NCBI RefSeq assembly: GCF_003351745.1
Contig: NZ_CP031222.1
Span: 1,346,207 to 1,410,206 of the forward strand
Direction: 5' to 3'
DNA length: 64,000 nt
Source of the DNA: Aquirhabdus parva
GTDB taxonomy: Bacteria; Pseudomonadota; Gammaproteobacteria; Pseudomonadales; Moraxellaceae
Below, piece after piece: positions 28,161 to 37,077 of the stretch. Made by a program: the position numbers and the translations under genes. How positions within the stretch are numbered: the first letter of the stretch is position 1; the number at the start of each line of letters is the position of its first letter. The notes beneath the pieces are model-generated. The model saw nothing but the letters and a program-made list of their open reading frames with translations, searched no databases and had not been told where the DNA came from.

Positions 28161-28197
28161 AAAACCATATCTTAGCTAATAAGGTATGGTTTTTATT
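28161..28197 (+). terminator. Rho-independent terminator after the CsgG-like gene
   Basis: Twelve-bp stem with one G-U pair (28163-28174 with 28180-28191), 5-nt loop, then a T-rich tract. Confidence 0.88.
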
Positions 28198-28213
28198 TGG
28201 CTGAAGTTGGGCA

Positions 28214-28244
28214 TAAAAAAACACCAGCGACGATGCTAGTGTTT
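28214..28244 (-). terminator. Rho-independent terminator downstream of 6S RNA
   Basis: Nine-bp stem with one G-U pair (28220-28228 with 28235-28243) and a T-run on the minus strand. It would end transcripts that run past the 6S RNA 3' end. Confidence 0.8.
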
Positions 28245-28287
28245 AAAATTCAATTATTTACACAGATTAAAATCATTCAATGAATTA

Positions 28288-28468
28288 GGTCTCCAAGAAT
28301 GCCGCTAATAACCGTTACCCTTGAACCCAATAAGGTTCAAGGAGGAGGCGCCGATGGCTCACAGGCTTTCTACTCAAGGCAGACTTGCACACAGAACCAA
28401 CAGAGCGCATCCCTATAGGATGAAATCGGCTCAGGGGATTGGGCTACTTGGCGCGCACCTCAGAGATG
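28288..28468 (-). ncRNA. ssrS: 6S RNA
   Basis: About 180 nt, read on the minus strand. It carries the landmarks of 6S RNA: a closing stem made of ATCTCTGAGG at the 5' end and TTCTTGGAGA at the 3' end, the CCCCTGAGCCGAT block that E. coli 6S RNA also has, and the 3' hairpin CCTTGAACC...GGGTTCAAGG. 6S RNA mimics an open promoter and sequesters sigma-70 RNA polymerase in stationary phase. It sits 3' of zapA, as in E. coli, but ygfA no longer follows directly. Exact ends are estimated to a few bases. Confidence 0.93.
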
Positions 28469-28473
28469 AGATA

Positions 28474-28501
28474 AGTATAACCCCGTGATAAGAAGATGCA
28501 A
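28474..28501 (-). promoter_or_regulatory. Sigma-70 promoter of 6S RNA
   Basis: On the minus strand TTGCAT (-35, 28496-28501) and TATACT (-10, 28474-28479) are 16 bp apart. The predicted start at about 28467 agrees with the 5' end of the 6S structure. Confidence 0.8.
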
Positions 28502-28600
28502 GTAAAAGGCTTGGGACTTTGGTAAAAAGTGTAATGACTGCTTTTTATTACACCAACTTTAGTGTCATTGCATTGCATGCAATCATCTAATTCTAGGCAG

Positions 28601-28906
28601 TTATTTAGCCGCTATCGCTGCTTCAACATCACTGGTGAGTTGGTGGATTAATTGTAAGTTTTGATTTTTCTCTTGTACACGCTCAGCGGAGAGTGCTTTA
28701 AGCTGCTGTTCAAGTTTGGCGAATTCAAGAGACAGGTTGAGTGCAACCATACCCGCGACACGTTCTGATTCTAGGCGGGGCATCGCAAGTCGTGCTTCGC
28801 GGTATTTAGTCTCCAGCGCAGTCGCTGCAGCATGCAAATTTGCTTCGTCGCTTGGGGCACATTCCAGTTTGTAGGTTTTATCAAAAATAATGACTTCAGT
28901 CGGCAT
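28601..28906 (-). CDS. zapA: Cell division protein ZapA
   Basis: 101 residues. The N-terminal strand region 'VIIFDKTYKLECAPSDEANL' and the helix 'LESERVAGMVALNLSLEFAKLE' match ZapA. ZapA is a coiled-coil protein that crosslinks FtsZ filaments at the division ring. The gene follows a coiled-coil gene by 64 bp and precedes 6S RNA, the normal gammaproteobacterial order. Confidence 0.93.
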   Translation of the reverse strand: MPTEVIIFDKTYKLECAPSDEANLHAAATALETKYREARLAMPRLESERVAGMVALNLSLEFAKLEQQLKALSAERVQEKNQNLQLIHQLTSDVEAAIAAK

Positions 28907-28970
28907 GAGCTTTTTCCTTCGTTACTTTTCCTTTTTCATCATGCGGGGGTATCCGCGGAAGAAAAGGGTA

Positions 28971-29480
28971 TTAATTGGCAGTATCTGCAGTTGATGTCGA
29001 CTGACCCAGCATTGATAATCGGTGAATAATCGCTTCTACTTTTTGCTTTGCAAATTCATTTTTACGGACTAAGCCATCGCGCTCTGCTTCAAGCTGAGCT
29101 TTGATCTGGGCAAAGTCGGCGCGTTCTGTTTCAAGCGTCTGTTTCAACTGCTGAATTTCGCTGCGTAGCTGATTTTGTTCGACTTGATGTTGTGTGTGAG
29201 TCGCTTTCAGCCCTTCATGATTACTCTGGAGGTCCTGATGGCTGCGCCCAAGCTCTACAAGTCGCTCCGAAAGCGTTTCTTGGTCTTTAACACTCTGTGC
29301 ATGTTCGACCTGCAAGAGTTCGAGTTGGTGTTGCAATGCAAGCCGAGCTTGTTGTTCTTCAGGATTAACGACAGGCGTAGCAAGTTGTGCTTGAAGTTGT
29401 ATATTTTCAAGACGTTTGTCTTGTAACTGCTGCGTTAACGTTTTAATGAGTATTTGTAGACGTTGGAGTTCTGCTAACAT
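28971..29480 (-). CDS. Coiled-coil protein upstream of zapA (TIGR02449-like)
   Basis: 169 residues, nearly all predicted coiled coil, with heptads rich in Leu, Gln and Glu from residue 1 to about 150. By position it corresponds to the short TIGR02449/ZapB-like protein often found next to zapA, but it is much longer than the usual 70 or so residues. A role with ZapA in division-ring assembly is inferred from context. It is divergent from ygfB. Confidence 0.7.
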   Translation of the reverse strand: MLAELQRLQILIKTLTQQLQDKRLENIQLQAQLATPVVNPEEQQARLALQHQLELLQVEHAQSVKDQETLSERLVELGRSHQDLQSNHEGLKATHTQHQVEQNQLRSEIQQLKQTLETERADFAQIKAQLEAERDGLVRKNEFAKQKVEAIIHRLSMLGQSTSTADTAN

Positions 29481-29680
29481 GATTTGGTCGCACTATATTG
29501 CGTTGGACGCTAATATAGTAGGCAGAGAGTAGCTGGGTCAACTAGGTAGCTTCATATAGGTTGCTTTTAGTCAAAATTGAACCTAATCGAGTCTAACTTT
29601 TTGCTGATTGGTAAAGACTGGTTTGTTTTCATAATGATTTTTGTGACAAATGCCAATTTGGTATCGATAAGGGTAATGCA

Positions 29681-30352
29681 ATGCATGATGATGAGTCCGG
29701 ATGGACAGAGTGGGATGGTCGTTTCTCCAAAGTACCTGATTTGTCAGGTCCCAGTGAGTTACATGGTTTATTAACAGGCATCGTGGTGGTGACCCAGCCT
29801 CCGACGTCTGATGAGTGGCAGGCAATTTTGGCACGTATCGGCTTTGAGCCTTTGCCAGAAGATGCACTGCGCTTACTGACCGAAGAAGCGGAAGATACTG
29901 CTGCTGCATTGCAGGATGATACGTTGGACTATGCGCCACTATTGCCTGATGACGATCACCCTTTGATTGAGCGTGTGGAAGCATTGGCCAATTGGTGTAG
30001 TGGTGTTTTGTTGGGCTTTGGTTTAACCGGTGGTCGCATTCGTAAGGATGAGGCAGAGATTTTGCATAGCCTGAGCGATGTTGCTGGGTTGTTGTACAGC
30101 GACGAAGATGATGATGAGGAAGGCGAGGAAAGCTATACCGATTTGGTGGAGTTTGTACGCTTGATTCCCGTGAGCTTAGCGCTAGGACGCGAGCGTTCTA
30201 CGGTAGCCAGTACATCACTGCTGACTGGTAAACCTTTAGTTGATGCGCAAGGCGATGCACTGGATCATGTTGATTCGGATCATGACCATGCGCATACCGA
30301 AGGCAGTGATACACCCATCGTTGAACATTTCAATCCAGCGCGACCTTCCTAA
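29681..30352 (+). CDS. ygfB: UPF0149 family protein YgfB
   Basis: 223 residues from an ATG with AAGGG at about 8 nt. UPF0149 blocks are 'LHGLLTGIVVV', 'LLTEEAEDTAAAL', 'ALANWCSGVLLGFGL' and 'DLVEFVRLIPVSL'. An acidic insert (DEDDDEEGEE) lies near residue 145, and a His/Asp-rich tail follows. It heads the ygfB-pepP-ubiH-ubiI series, as in E. coli. In Pseudomonas, YgfB has been linked to antibiotic tolerance regulation; whether that applies here is unknown. Confidence 0.88.
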   Translation: MHDDESGWTEWDGRFSKVPDLSGPSELHGLLTGIVVVTQPPTSDEWQAILARIGFEPLPEDALRLLTEEAEDTAAALQDDTLDYAPLLPDDDHPLIERVEALANWCSGVLLGFGLTGGRIRKDEAEILHSLSDVAGLLYSDEDDDEEGEESYTDLVEFVRLIPVSLALGRERSTVASTSLLTGKPLVDAQGDALDHVDSDHDHAHTEGSDTPIVEHFNPARPS

Positions 30353-30365
30353 TCCATCGGCAGAT

Positions 30366-30418
30366 TGACGTGATGATTTAAGCACAGGCTTTATTCATCG
30401 CGTCAGTCATTCTTTTTT
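30366..30418 (+). terminator. Possible terminator between ygfB and pepP
   Basis: Eleven-bp stem with one G-U pair (30366-30376 with 30395-30405), 18-nt loop, then a T-run after 7 nt. It may partly uncouple ygfB from pepP. Confidence 0.5.
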
Positions 30419-30445
30419 AATTAAATTATGATGGACTGTTTTTAG

Positions 30446-31825
30446 ATGAATCAAATGACAACGGCTATTCCTGCATCTGCCGAAAAAGCTGCAATACTTC
30501 CAGTTTATGCTGAACGTCGTGCCAAGTTACTTGCGCAGATGACGCCAGATTCGATTGCGTTGATTTCGACCAGCGAAGTTCATCTTCGAAATCGTGATGC
30601 AGACTTTCGCTTCCGTGCAGATAGTAGCTTTTATTATTTGACTGGTTTTGCAGAACCCGAAGCTTTGGCTTTTATCCAGCATCCTCAGACGATTGATGAT
30701 CAAGAAGTTTCTTATGGTTTATTTTGTCGCGAGCGCAACCGTGAGCGTGAGATCTGGGATGGATTACGTGCGGGAACTGCGGGGGCTGTAAATCATTACG
30801 GTGCTGATGTCGCTTATGTGATTGATGAGCTCGATGTATGGATGACAAAGCTACTTGCGGGCAAAAAACGCTTATATGTCCGATTGGGCAACGACAGTGC
30901 ATTTGACTTAAAGGTCAGTGGCTGGTTAAAAAATGCAGTGTCCAAACAGCGTCAAGGCGGATCGGTGCCTATTGAAATCATTCAACTCGATTCAATTCTG
31001 GATGAGATGCGTTTGATTAAAGATGAGCATGAAGTAAAGACTATGCGCCGCGTTGCAGAAATAAGTGCGCATGCCCATGTTCGCGCAATGCAAACGGTTC
31101 GTCCTGAGATGATGGAATATGCGCTTGAAGCAGAGCTGCTCTATGAATTTGGTAAAAACGGATGCCAGACTGCTTATAACAGCATTGTGGGTGGCGGTGT
31201 AAATGCTTGTATTCTGCATTATGTAGAGAACAACGCACCCTTAAAAGACGGTGAACTGGTGTTGATTGATGCAGGGGCGGAACTGGATCATTATGCAGCG
31301 GATATTACGCGGACTTTCCCCGTGAATGGTGTGTTTTCGCCAGAACAAAAAGCCCTGTATCAATTGGTTTTGGATGCACAGCTAGCAGCTATTGATGCGG
31401 TCAGAGTGGGTTTACCGTGTAAAGACTATGATCGTGTTGCTGTCGAAGTGCTCACGACAGGTTTGGTTCGGCTAGGCTTGCTCTCTTTGAGCGAAGAGCT
31501 GCCAGATGTCGCTGCACTCATTAAAGCAGGTGCACATCGTCGTTTTTATATGCATGGTACTGGGCACTGGCTGGGAATGGATGTGCACGATGTGGGTTCA
31601 TATAAAGCAGGCGATGACTGGCGTCCTCTACAAGCCGGTATGGTGTTGACCGTTGAGCCAGGCCTCTATGTTGCTATTGATGATGAGACTGTGGAAGCGC
31701 GCTGGCGTGGTATCGGTATTCGTATCGAAGATGATATTTTGGTCACCGAAAAGGGCCCTGATGTTCTGACGCGTGATGTCCCTAAAACGATTGCAGAAAT
31801 TGAATCGCTTATGCAAAAATCATAA
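30446..31825 (+). CDS. pepP: Xaa-Pro aminopeptidase P
   Basis: 459 residues. The creatinase-like N-terminal domain (about 15-190, with 'FRADSSFYYLTGFAEPEA') precedes a pita-bread metalloprotease domain. Di-manganese ligands lie in 'IDAGAELDHYAADITRTF', 'HGTGHWLGMDVHDVG', 'LTVEPGLY' and 'GIRIEDDILV'. It removes N-terminal residues that precede proline. It belongs to the pepP-ubiH-ubiI block, although a 72-bp gap separates it from ubiH. Confidence 0.95.
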   Translation: MNQMTTAIPASAEKAAILPVYAERRAKLLAQMTPDSIALISTSEVHLRNRDADFRFRADSSFYYLTGFAEPEALAFIQHPQTIDDQEVSYGLFCRERNREREIWDGLRAGTAGAVNHYGADVAYVIDELDVWMTKLLAGKKRLYVRLGNDSAFDLKVSGWLKNAVSKQRQGGSVPIEIIQLDSILDEMRLIKDEHEVKTMRRVAEISAHAHVRAMQTVRPEMMEYALEAELLYEFGKNGCQTAYNSIVGGGVNACILHYVENNAPLKDGELVLIDAGAELDHYAADITRTFPVNGVFSPEQKALYQLVLDAQLAAIDAVRVGLPCKDYDRVAVEVLTTGLVRLGLLSLSEELPDVAALIKAGAHRRFYMHGTGHWLGMDVHDVGSYKAGDDWRPLQAGMVLTVEPGLYVAIDDETVEARWRGIGIRIEDDILVTEKGPDVLTRDVPKTIAEIESLMQKS

Positions 31826-31897
31826 GCAGATAAACAAGAGTCACTTGAGTGATTTCGTTTTGGTAGATCATGATATTCATATAATAAGGACAGCCTG

Positions 31898-33190
31898 ATG
31901 GTTCACGTAAGTGATTTTTTAAGTGATTCTGCAAGTGATGGTTTGAAAAGTTCGGCGGCGGATTTGCCGCTTTTAAAAGTTCCTCTGCTGATTGTCGGTG
32001 GAGGAATGGTGGGGCTGACTTTAGCGTTAATGTTGGGTCAAAAAGGGTTACCTGTAACACTCTTGGAAGCTGTGCGCTATCCTGAGCATTTCAATGATAC
32101 GCCGTATTATTCCAGCTTCGATGCGAGAAATACGGCGTTATCCCGTCGTACAGTACAAATTTTCACTGATCTGGGCTTGTGGAGTGAACTCCAAGAATTT
32201 GCAACCCCAATTTTTCAGATTCATATCAGTGAGCAGGGCAGTTTTGGTAAGGCCCGATTGAGTGCTGATCAAGAGGGCCTAGAAAGCTTTGGCCAAGTGA
32301 TTGAGAATGCATGGCTAGGGCGTGTTTTATTGGCGCAAGTTCGTGCCAGTTCGCTCATTACCCTGATTGACGGTGTAAACGTGACACATCTGACCCAAGA
32401 TGATCAGTTTGCAACGATTCAGGCTACCAAAATAAATAGTGACGGCGAGAACGAAGTTTTTAGTGTCAAAACACCAGCGCTTATTGCCGCAGATGGGCGT
32501 GATTCTTTCTGTCGCCAAGCTTTGGGTGTGGGTGTCAATGAGCATGATTATGAACAAGTTGCTTTAGTTACGACGGTTCAAACCAGTTTGCCTCATGAGC
32601 AGCAAGCCTTCGAGCGTTTCGCGCCACAAGGTCCACTTGCTTTATTACCGCTTTGTGGTTTAAACCGCCGTGCCATCGTGTGGACCGTGCCCAAAGGTAC
32701 TGAGCAAGCGTGGCTTGGAGGCGAGAATGACCAGCATTTTTTAGATGCACTACAAGGGGCTTTTGCCAATCGCGCGGGTCGTTTTGAAAAAACTGGAAAA
32801 CGCTTTGCCTATCCTTTATCGCAAGTCCTTGCCGATCGTCAGGTAGTGGGGCGTGTGGTGTTGATGGGAAATGCGGCGCATACCTTGCACCCAGTTGCAG
32901 GTCAGGGCTTTAATTTATGTATACGTGATGCCCAAGTGCTGACGCAAACACTGTCTCATCAGGCACAAGCGGGGCGTGATTTGGGGGAAGCTTCGGTATT
33001 AAAAGCTTATGAACAATCTCGCTTGACAGATCAAAAACGCGTCATTCGCTTCTGTGATTCAATAGTTCGTGGTTTTAGCAATCGTAATCCATTGCTTAGA
33101 CTAGCGCGGAATACCGGTCTTGTTGCTTTTGATGTGATTCCAGGTGCGAAGCAATTGGTTGCAAACTATGCAATGGGGCTCAAGGTATGA
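31898..33190 (+). CDS. ubiH: 2-octaprenyl-6-methoxyphenol hydroxylase UbiH
   Basis: 430 residues, class A flavin hydroxylase acting on the ubiquinone ring. FAD motifs are GGGMVG near residue 35, the DG motif in 'AADGRDSFCRQALG' and the distal 'LMGNAAHTLHPVAGQGFN'. 'SSFDARNTALSRRTVQIF' is typical of UbiH/UbiF/UbiI proteins. Its N-terminal 25 residues are a Ser-rich extension. Its TGA overlaps the ATG of the next flavin hydroxylase (ATGA), so the two are translated together. Confidence 0.93.
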   Translation: MVHVSDFLSDSASDGLKSSAADLPLLKVPLLIVGGGMVGLTLALMLGQKGLPVTLLEAVRYPEHFNDTPYYSSFDARNTALSRRTVQIFTDLGLWSELQEFATPIFQIHISEQGSFGKARLSADQEGLESFGQVIENAWLGRVLLAQVRASSLITLIDGVNVTHLTQDDQFATIQATKINSDGENEVFSVKTPALIAADGRDSFCRQALGVGVNEHDYEQVALVTTVQTSLPHEQQAFERFAPQGPLALLPLCGLNRRAIVWTVPKGTEQAWLGGENDQHFLDALQGAFANRAGRFEKTGKRFAYPLSQVLADRQVVGRVVLMGNAAHTLHPVAGQGFNLCIRDAQVLTQTLSHQAQAGRDLGEASVLKAYEQSRLTDQKRVIRFCDSIVRGFSNRNPLLRLARNTGLVAFDVIPGAKQLVANYAMGLKV

Positions 33191-34473
33191 CAACTGCTCC
33201 CCATGCCGTAGATGTCGTCATTGTTGGCGGTGGTTTAGTCGGTGGTCTTTGTGCATTGCTATTGGCTGAGGGTGGTGTGAAGCCTTTGGTTATCGATGCG
33301 GCACCTGCACTGACAGAGACTGATCGAGCGCAAGATTTATTGGCAAAAAGAGATGCGCGAGTATGGGCTCTTAGTCCAGCGAGTTTAAGTCTTTTATCTC
33401 GGGCCAAGGTCTGGGGCCGCGTGCAACGCCATGCGCCCTATCAAGGCATGCAGGTTTGGTCACGGGATGGTCGAGGCATTCTTAATTTCGGTAGTGCGGA
33501 TCATCACAACGACGACTTACCCGTTAACGATACTCAGCTGTTACTTGGTAGTATGGTTGAGCCTGGTGTTTTGTCGTTAGCCTTACAAGAGGTTTTGCAA
33601 GAACGGCTTGGATCTAGTTATTTACAATCAACGCGTTTGCAGTCTTTAGAGCGTTTGAGTCAGACATGGAAAGTTACCCTTGCTGATGGGACGCAATATC
33701 AGACTCCTTTAGTCATTGGGGCTGATGGTGCAGGTTCCGTAGTTCGTCAATTTGCTGGGATTCAAACTGAGTTACTTGATTACAAGCAGATGGCTGTAAC
33801 CTGTGCGATTCGAACGGAAAAGCCTAACGAGGGTATTGCGCGTCAAGTTTTTTTACCGACTGGCCCCTTGGCATTTTTGCCCTTAGCGAATTTACCGACT
33901 CAAGTAGAATCTGAACATGACTGCTGGCAATCCGTTGTCTGGACCCTGCCTGCAATTGTGGCGCAAGACATGATGGCATTGGATGATGTGACTTTACGTG
34001 CAGAATTAGCCCATGCCAGTGGTTATATGTTAGGTCAAATCGATACGATTGAATCCCGAGGGATTTTCCCTTTGAAAGCTCAGCAGGCTAAGCAATATAG
34101 TCTTGAGGGTTTGGTTTTGGTGGGCGATGCTGCACATGTTGTTCATCCTATGGCCGGCCAAGGTGTTAATCTTGGGTGCTTGGATGCTGCTGTTCTGGTG
34201 GATGCATTACTGCATGATCGTGCTCGAGGATTATGGGCTCATCGTCAGACACTCAAGCGCTATGAGCGGGCACGTAAACTGCCCAATAGTATTATGATGC
34301 ATGGCTTGTCATTACTGGGTTGGTTACAAAGTTCTGATCAACAATGGATGATGTGGCTGCGCGGAGAGGGGATGCATGCGGTCGCTAAATTAGACCACCT
34401 CCGTCATTTGATTGGTGAGCAGGCCAGTGGGCGTGGAGCGGTACAAGGAACGCGTTATCAAATGCGTTCGTAA
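33187..34473 (+). CDS. ubiI: UbiH/UbiF/UbiI-family FAD hydroxylase
   Basis: 428 residues, paralogue of the preceding UbiH. It has GGGLVG near the N-terminus, 'DARVWALSPASLSLL', the DG motif 'GADGAGSVVRQFAG' and 'LVGDAAHVVHPMAGQGVNLG'. By gene order (ygfB-pepP-ubiH-ubiI) it is the UbiI (VisC) counterpart, which hydroxylates C5 of the ubiquinone precursor. UbiF cannot be excluded from sequence alone. The 4-nt overlap with ubiH implies coupled translation. Confidence 0.88.
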   Translation: MTTAPHAVDVVIVGGGLVGGLCALLLAEGGVKPLVIDAAPALTETDRAQDLLAKRDARVWALSPASLSLLSRAKVWGRVQRHAPYQGMQVWSRDGRGILNFGSADHHNDDLPVNDTQLLLGSMVEPGVLSLALQEVLQERLGSSYLQSTRLQSLERLSQTWKVTLADGTQYQTPLVIGADGAGSVVRQFAGIQTELLDYKQMAVTCAIRTEKPNEGIARQVFLPTGPLAFLPLANLPTQVESEHDCWQSVVWTLPAIVAQDMMALDDVTLRAELAHASGYMLGQIDTIESRGIFPLKAQQAKQYSLEGLVLVGDAAHVVHPMAGQGVNLGCLDAAVLVDALLHDRARGLWAHRQTLKRYERARKLPNSIMMHGLSLLGWLQSSDQQWMMWLRGEGMHAVAKLDHLRHLIGEQASGRGAVQGTRYQMRS

Positions 34474-34677
34474 TGGCTTATTAAAAAAGTGTTTACTCCC
34501 TCTAATAACACTGTTTCAAATTATAGACAAGACTAGCACTTAGTCATACGGCTTGATAAAGTAAAACCATCAATAAGACGTTTTAAAATCGGTGCTATAT
34601 GGCATTGAGATATGATATAAAGCGTGGAAGTTGAGTCGTTGTGAAAAGCGTTAGGTAAGACGTAAAAGGAGATGTAG

Positions 34678-34986
34678 ATGAGCAGTACTGAATATAGCGA
34701 TGATTATGAAGGTGTTGATCCGTCAGATGAGACTGCGGATGATGATGGTATTGATGATGTCGATGCTGTCGTTGCATCAGATGATGGCGATGTAGATGCC
34801 GCTGCAGGGGCCAGCAAAGGCGATGGTGAAGGACGTCCAGCGCCTGATGATGTTGCACAAGCAGAAAGCTTATCGCCGAGTGCAAAGCGCGATGAGCGCC
34901 AGAGATTAGCTGAAGAACTTGAGCGTTTTCTGGCTCAAGGTGGGCGTATTCAAGAAGTGCCTGCTGACGAAAGTATTCGCGACTAA
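34678..34986 (+). CDS. Small acidic protein, SutA-like (tentative)
   Basis: 102 residues. The first 60 are rich in Asp, Glu, Gly and Ala and look disordered. The end 'KRDERQRLAEELERFLAQGG' plus 'RIQEVPA' is a compact helix-turn unit resembling the C-terminus of SutA, a small acidic RNA-polymerase-binding regulator of slow-growing Pseudomonas. The assignment rests on this tail and overall layout, not on a database match. AAGGAG lies 8 nt before the ATG. Stands alone, convergent with rsmI. Confidence 0.6.
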   Translation: MSSTEYSDDYEGVDPSDETADDDGIDDVDAVVASDDGDVDAAAGASKGDGEGRPAPDDVAQAESLSPSAKRDERQRLAEELERFLAQGGRIQEVPADESIRD

Positions 34987-35012
34987 TACTGTAAATAGAT
35001 AAAATTAATGGA

Positions 35013-35038
35013 CTGCAACGTGCATGATGACGTTGCAG
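35013..35038. repeat. Inverted repeat between convergent genes
   Basis: Perfect 9-bp arms (CTGCAACGT and ACGTTGCAG) with an 8-nt loop between the SutA-like gene and rsmI. Neither strand has a T-run directly after it, so it is at best a weak terminator. Confidence 0.45.
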
Positions 35039-35076
35039 TAGTCAAACAAAAAAGGTGATAGAGAAGTATTTTTCGC

Positions 35077-35916
35077 TTATTGATCTTTCAATGATAGCGC
35101 GCGTTGGTATAGTTCATTTTTTTTTAGTCCCGTCAGTTCAGCTGCCAGCTGAGCAGCTGCCTTGACAGGCAAGTCCTGTAATAATCGTTTTAATAATTTA
35201 TCTGTGACTTCTGTGTTTTCAACCTCTTGTTCCGCATTAAACCCTCCGATCACCAAAACGATTTCGCCGCGCTGCTGATTGTTATCGTTTTGTACAAAAG
35301 CTAAAAGCTCTCCAAGCGTCGATTTCTTAATTGTTTCAAAGGTTTTTGTGATTTCACGTGCTAAACAAGCATCACGATTGATACCAAAAACTTCGACAAA
35401 GTCTGACAAACTATCAAGGATTCGATGCGGCGCTTCGTAAAATATTAGAGTACGTGTATCTTTTTTGAGTCCTTCGAGTGTTTGTTTGCGAGCATGAGTT
35501 TTTGCAGGAAGAAAACCCTCAAAGCTAAAACGATCGCTGGGTAAGCCCGAAGCAGAGAGCGCGGCAATTGCGGCACAAGCACCGGGGACAGGAACAACTT
35601 TGATGCCTGCCTCATGTGCGGCACGAACAAGGCGAAATCCCGGATCGCTGATCAGTGGGGTGCCAGCATCACTAATGAGGGACACATGATCACCTTGCTG
35701 AAGTCTTGCGATCAGTTCAGGAACTTTTTGTCCTTCATTGTGGTCGTGACATGCTGTAGTCGGGGTATTGATGCTATAAGCAGATAGTAGGTGGCCGGAA
35801 TGCCGTGTATCTTCAGCCGCGATGATTTGACATGTTTTAAGGGTTTGTTCTGAGCGATGTGAAAAGTCATCAAAATTGCCGATTGGCGTGGCAACGACAT
35901 AGAGAGTTCCAGCCAT
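35077..35916 (-). CDS. rsmI: 16S rRNA (cytidine1402-2'-O)-methyltransferase RsmI
   Basis: 279 residues, tetrapyrrole-methylase fold. Typical blocks are 'LYVVATPIGNFDDFSHR' at the start, 'CQIIAAEDTRHSGHLL', 'SLISDAGTPLISDPGFRLV', 'VPVPGACAAIAALSASGLP' and 'FYEAPHRILDSL'. RsmI methylates the ribose of C1402 in 16S rRNA. It is divergent from the LpoA-like gene, the same layout as yraL/yraM in E. coli. Confidence 0.95.
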   Translation of the reverse strand: MAGTLYVVATPIGNFDDFSHRSEQTLKTCQIIAAEDTRHSGHLLSAYSINTPTTACHDHNEGQKVPELIARLQQGDHVSLISDAGTPLISDPGFRLVRAAHEAGIKVVPVPGACAAIAALSASGLPSDRFSFEGFLPAKTHARKQTLEGLKKDTRTLIFYEAPHRILDSLSDFVEVFGINRDACLAREITKTFETIKKSTLGELLAFVQNDNNQQRGEIVLVIGGFNAEQEVENTEVTDKLLKRLLQDLPVKAAAQLAAELTGLKKNELYQRALSLKDQ

Positions 35917-36080
35917 AAGAGATATGTTCCATGTTTAACGTGATGTTTTGATTAGTATTACACTATAATTAAAGCATCGTTTAAGATTAATGTTCACAAC
36001 AATGTCATGCATGAACGACGTAAAATTACTTCACCTAATAATGAATATATTTGGACAATCGATAGCAGGAGTGGGCAGTG

Positions 36081-37016
36081 ATGCGTAAAACCCTATCACA
36101 GAAACTGTGTTCTAGCCTGATTATACCCATGCTGAGTGGCATACCTTTGGCTCATGCCGAAATTTTGGTACTACTGCCTGAACGCGGTGCCTTAGCACCT
36201 GCAGCTCAGAGTGTTAAAGATGGATTGTCCGCTGCCTATTATGCAGGAACACAGCGCCCTGCGCTGCGTTTTGTTGACAGCAGTGATCAGCCGATGGATA
36301 TTTTATTGGCTAAAGAAGTTAAATCGGATACCGAACTGGTGATTGGTCCCTTGGCGCGTGAGCAGGTTGGTGAGTTGGTCAATCTCTCGCCTAAAGTCCC
36401 TGTACTGGCACTCAATCAAGTTCCCCAAAGTCAACGTAATGTGTGGCAATTTGCACTTGCACCCGATGAAGATGCCATCACCTTGCTTAAAACGATGCAA
36501 GGTGATGGGGTAACTCAGCTTTCAATTGTCACCGAGCCCAAGTTTACCAGCGGGCAGCGATTTAAAGAGGCTTTACTCAAGTCCGGAAAAATGAAGACTA
36601 TCGACATCAAAGCCATACCGACAAATTTGCCAGCGAATCAAGGCTTACTCATTCTTGGCGATGCGCAATGGGTGAGTCAGCAGAAGCTACCCAAGGAGCG
36701 TGTGTATATCCCCGCTTTTGCTTTTGATCGTAGGTTACCCGTACAGACAGGTTTACAGTTCTGCGATACACCCGCACTCTTAAGAGCAGATTGGCCTGAA
36801 CTTAATGCATTAAATAAAGCTCAGCCAGCCCCGAGTAATGTACAGCGACTACGTGCGTTTGGTGCGGATGCGTGGCAAATTGCTTTACTCATCCGTGATC
36901 ATGCACTCAGTGCAAAGTTTTCGGGACGGACAGGTCTAATGACCTTGAATAATCAAGATATTAATCGCGTGCCAATTTGTTTTCAGGCGACTTCCGGCGG
37001 CCTCGTTCCAAAGTAA
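36081..37016 (+). CDS. Short LpoA-like penicillin-binding-protein activator
   Basis: 311 residues from ATG 36081 (AGGAG 9 nt upstream; an adjacent GTG at 36078 is not needed). A cleavable signal peptide ends in AHA, with no lipobox Cys. The mature protein starts 'EILVLLPERGALAPAAQSV', which matches the beginning of the C-terminal periplasmic-binding-protein-like domain of LpoA. The N-terminal TPR-like half of E. coli LpoA (678 residues) is missing. LpoA activates PBP1a from the outer membrane. Without a lipid anchor and reach domain this version would have to act differently. Synteny (rsmI, yraN, BON lipoprotein) supports the family. Confidence 0.75.
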   Translation: MRKTLSQKLCSSLIIPMLSGIPLAHAEILVLLPERGALAPAAQSVKDGLSAAYYAGTQRPALRFVDSSDQPMDILLAKEVKSDTELVIGPLAREQVGELVNLSPKVPVLALNQVPQSQRNVWQFALAPDEDAITLLKTMQGDGVTQLSIVTEPKFTSGQRFKEALLKSGKMKTIDIKAIPTNLPANQGLLILGDAQWVSQQKLPKERVYIPAFAFDRRLPVQTGLQFCDTPALLRADWPELNALNKAQPAPSNVQRLRAFGADAWQIALLIRDHALSAKFSGRTGLMTLNNQDINRVPICFQATSGGLVPK

Positions 37017-37077
37017 GAAACATTAAAAAGGATTTTTAAATGATACGAGACAAAACCCAATTTTTCTTGAGTGTGCA

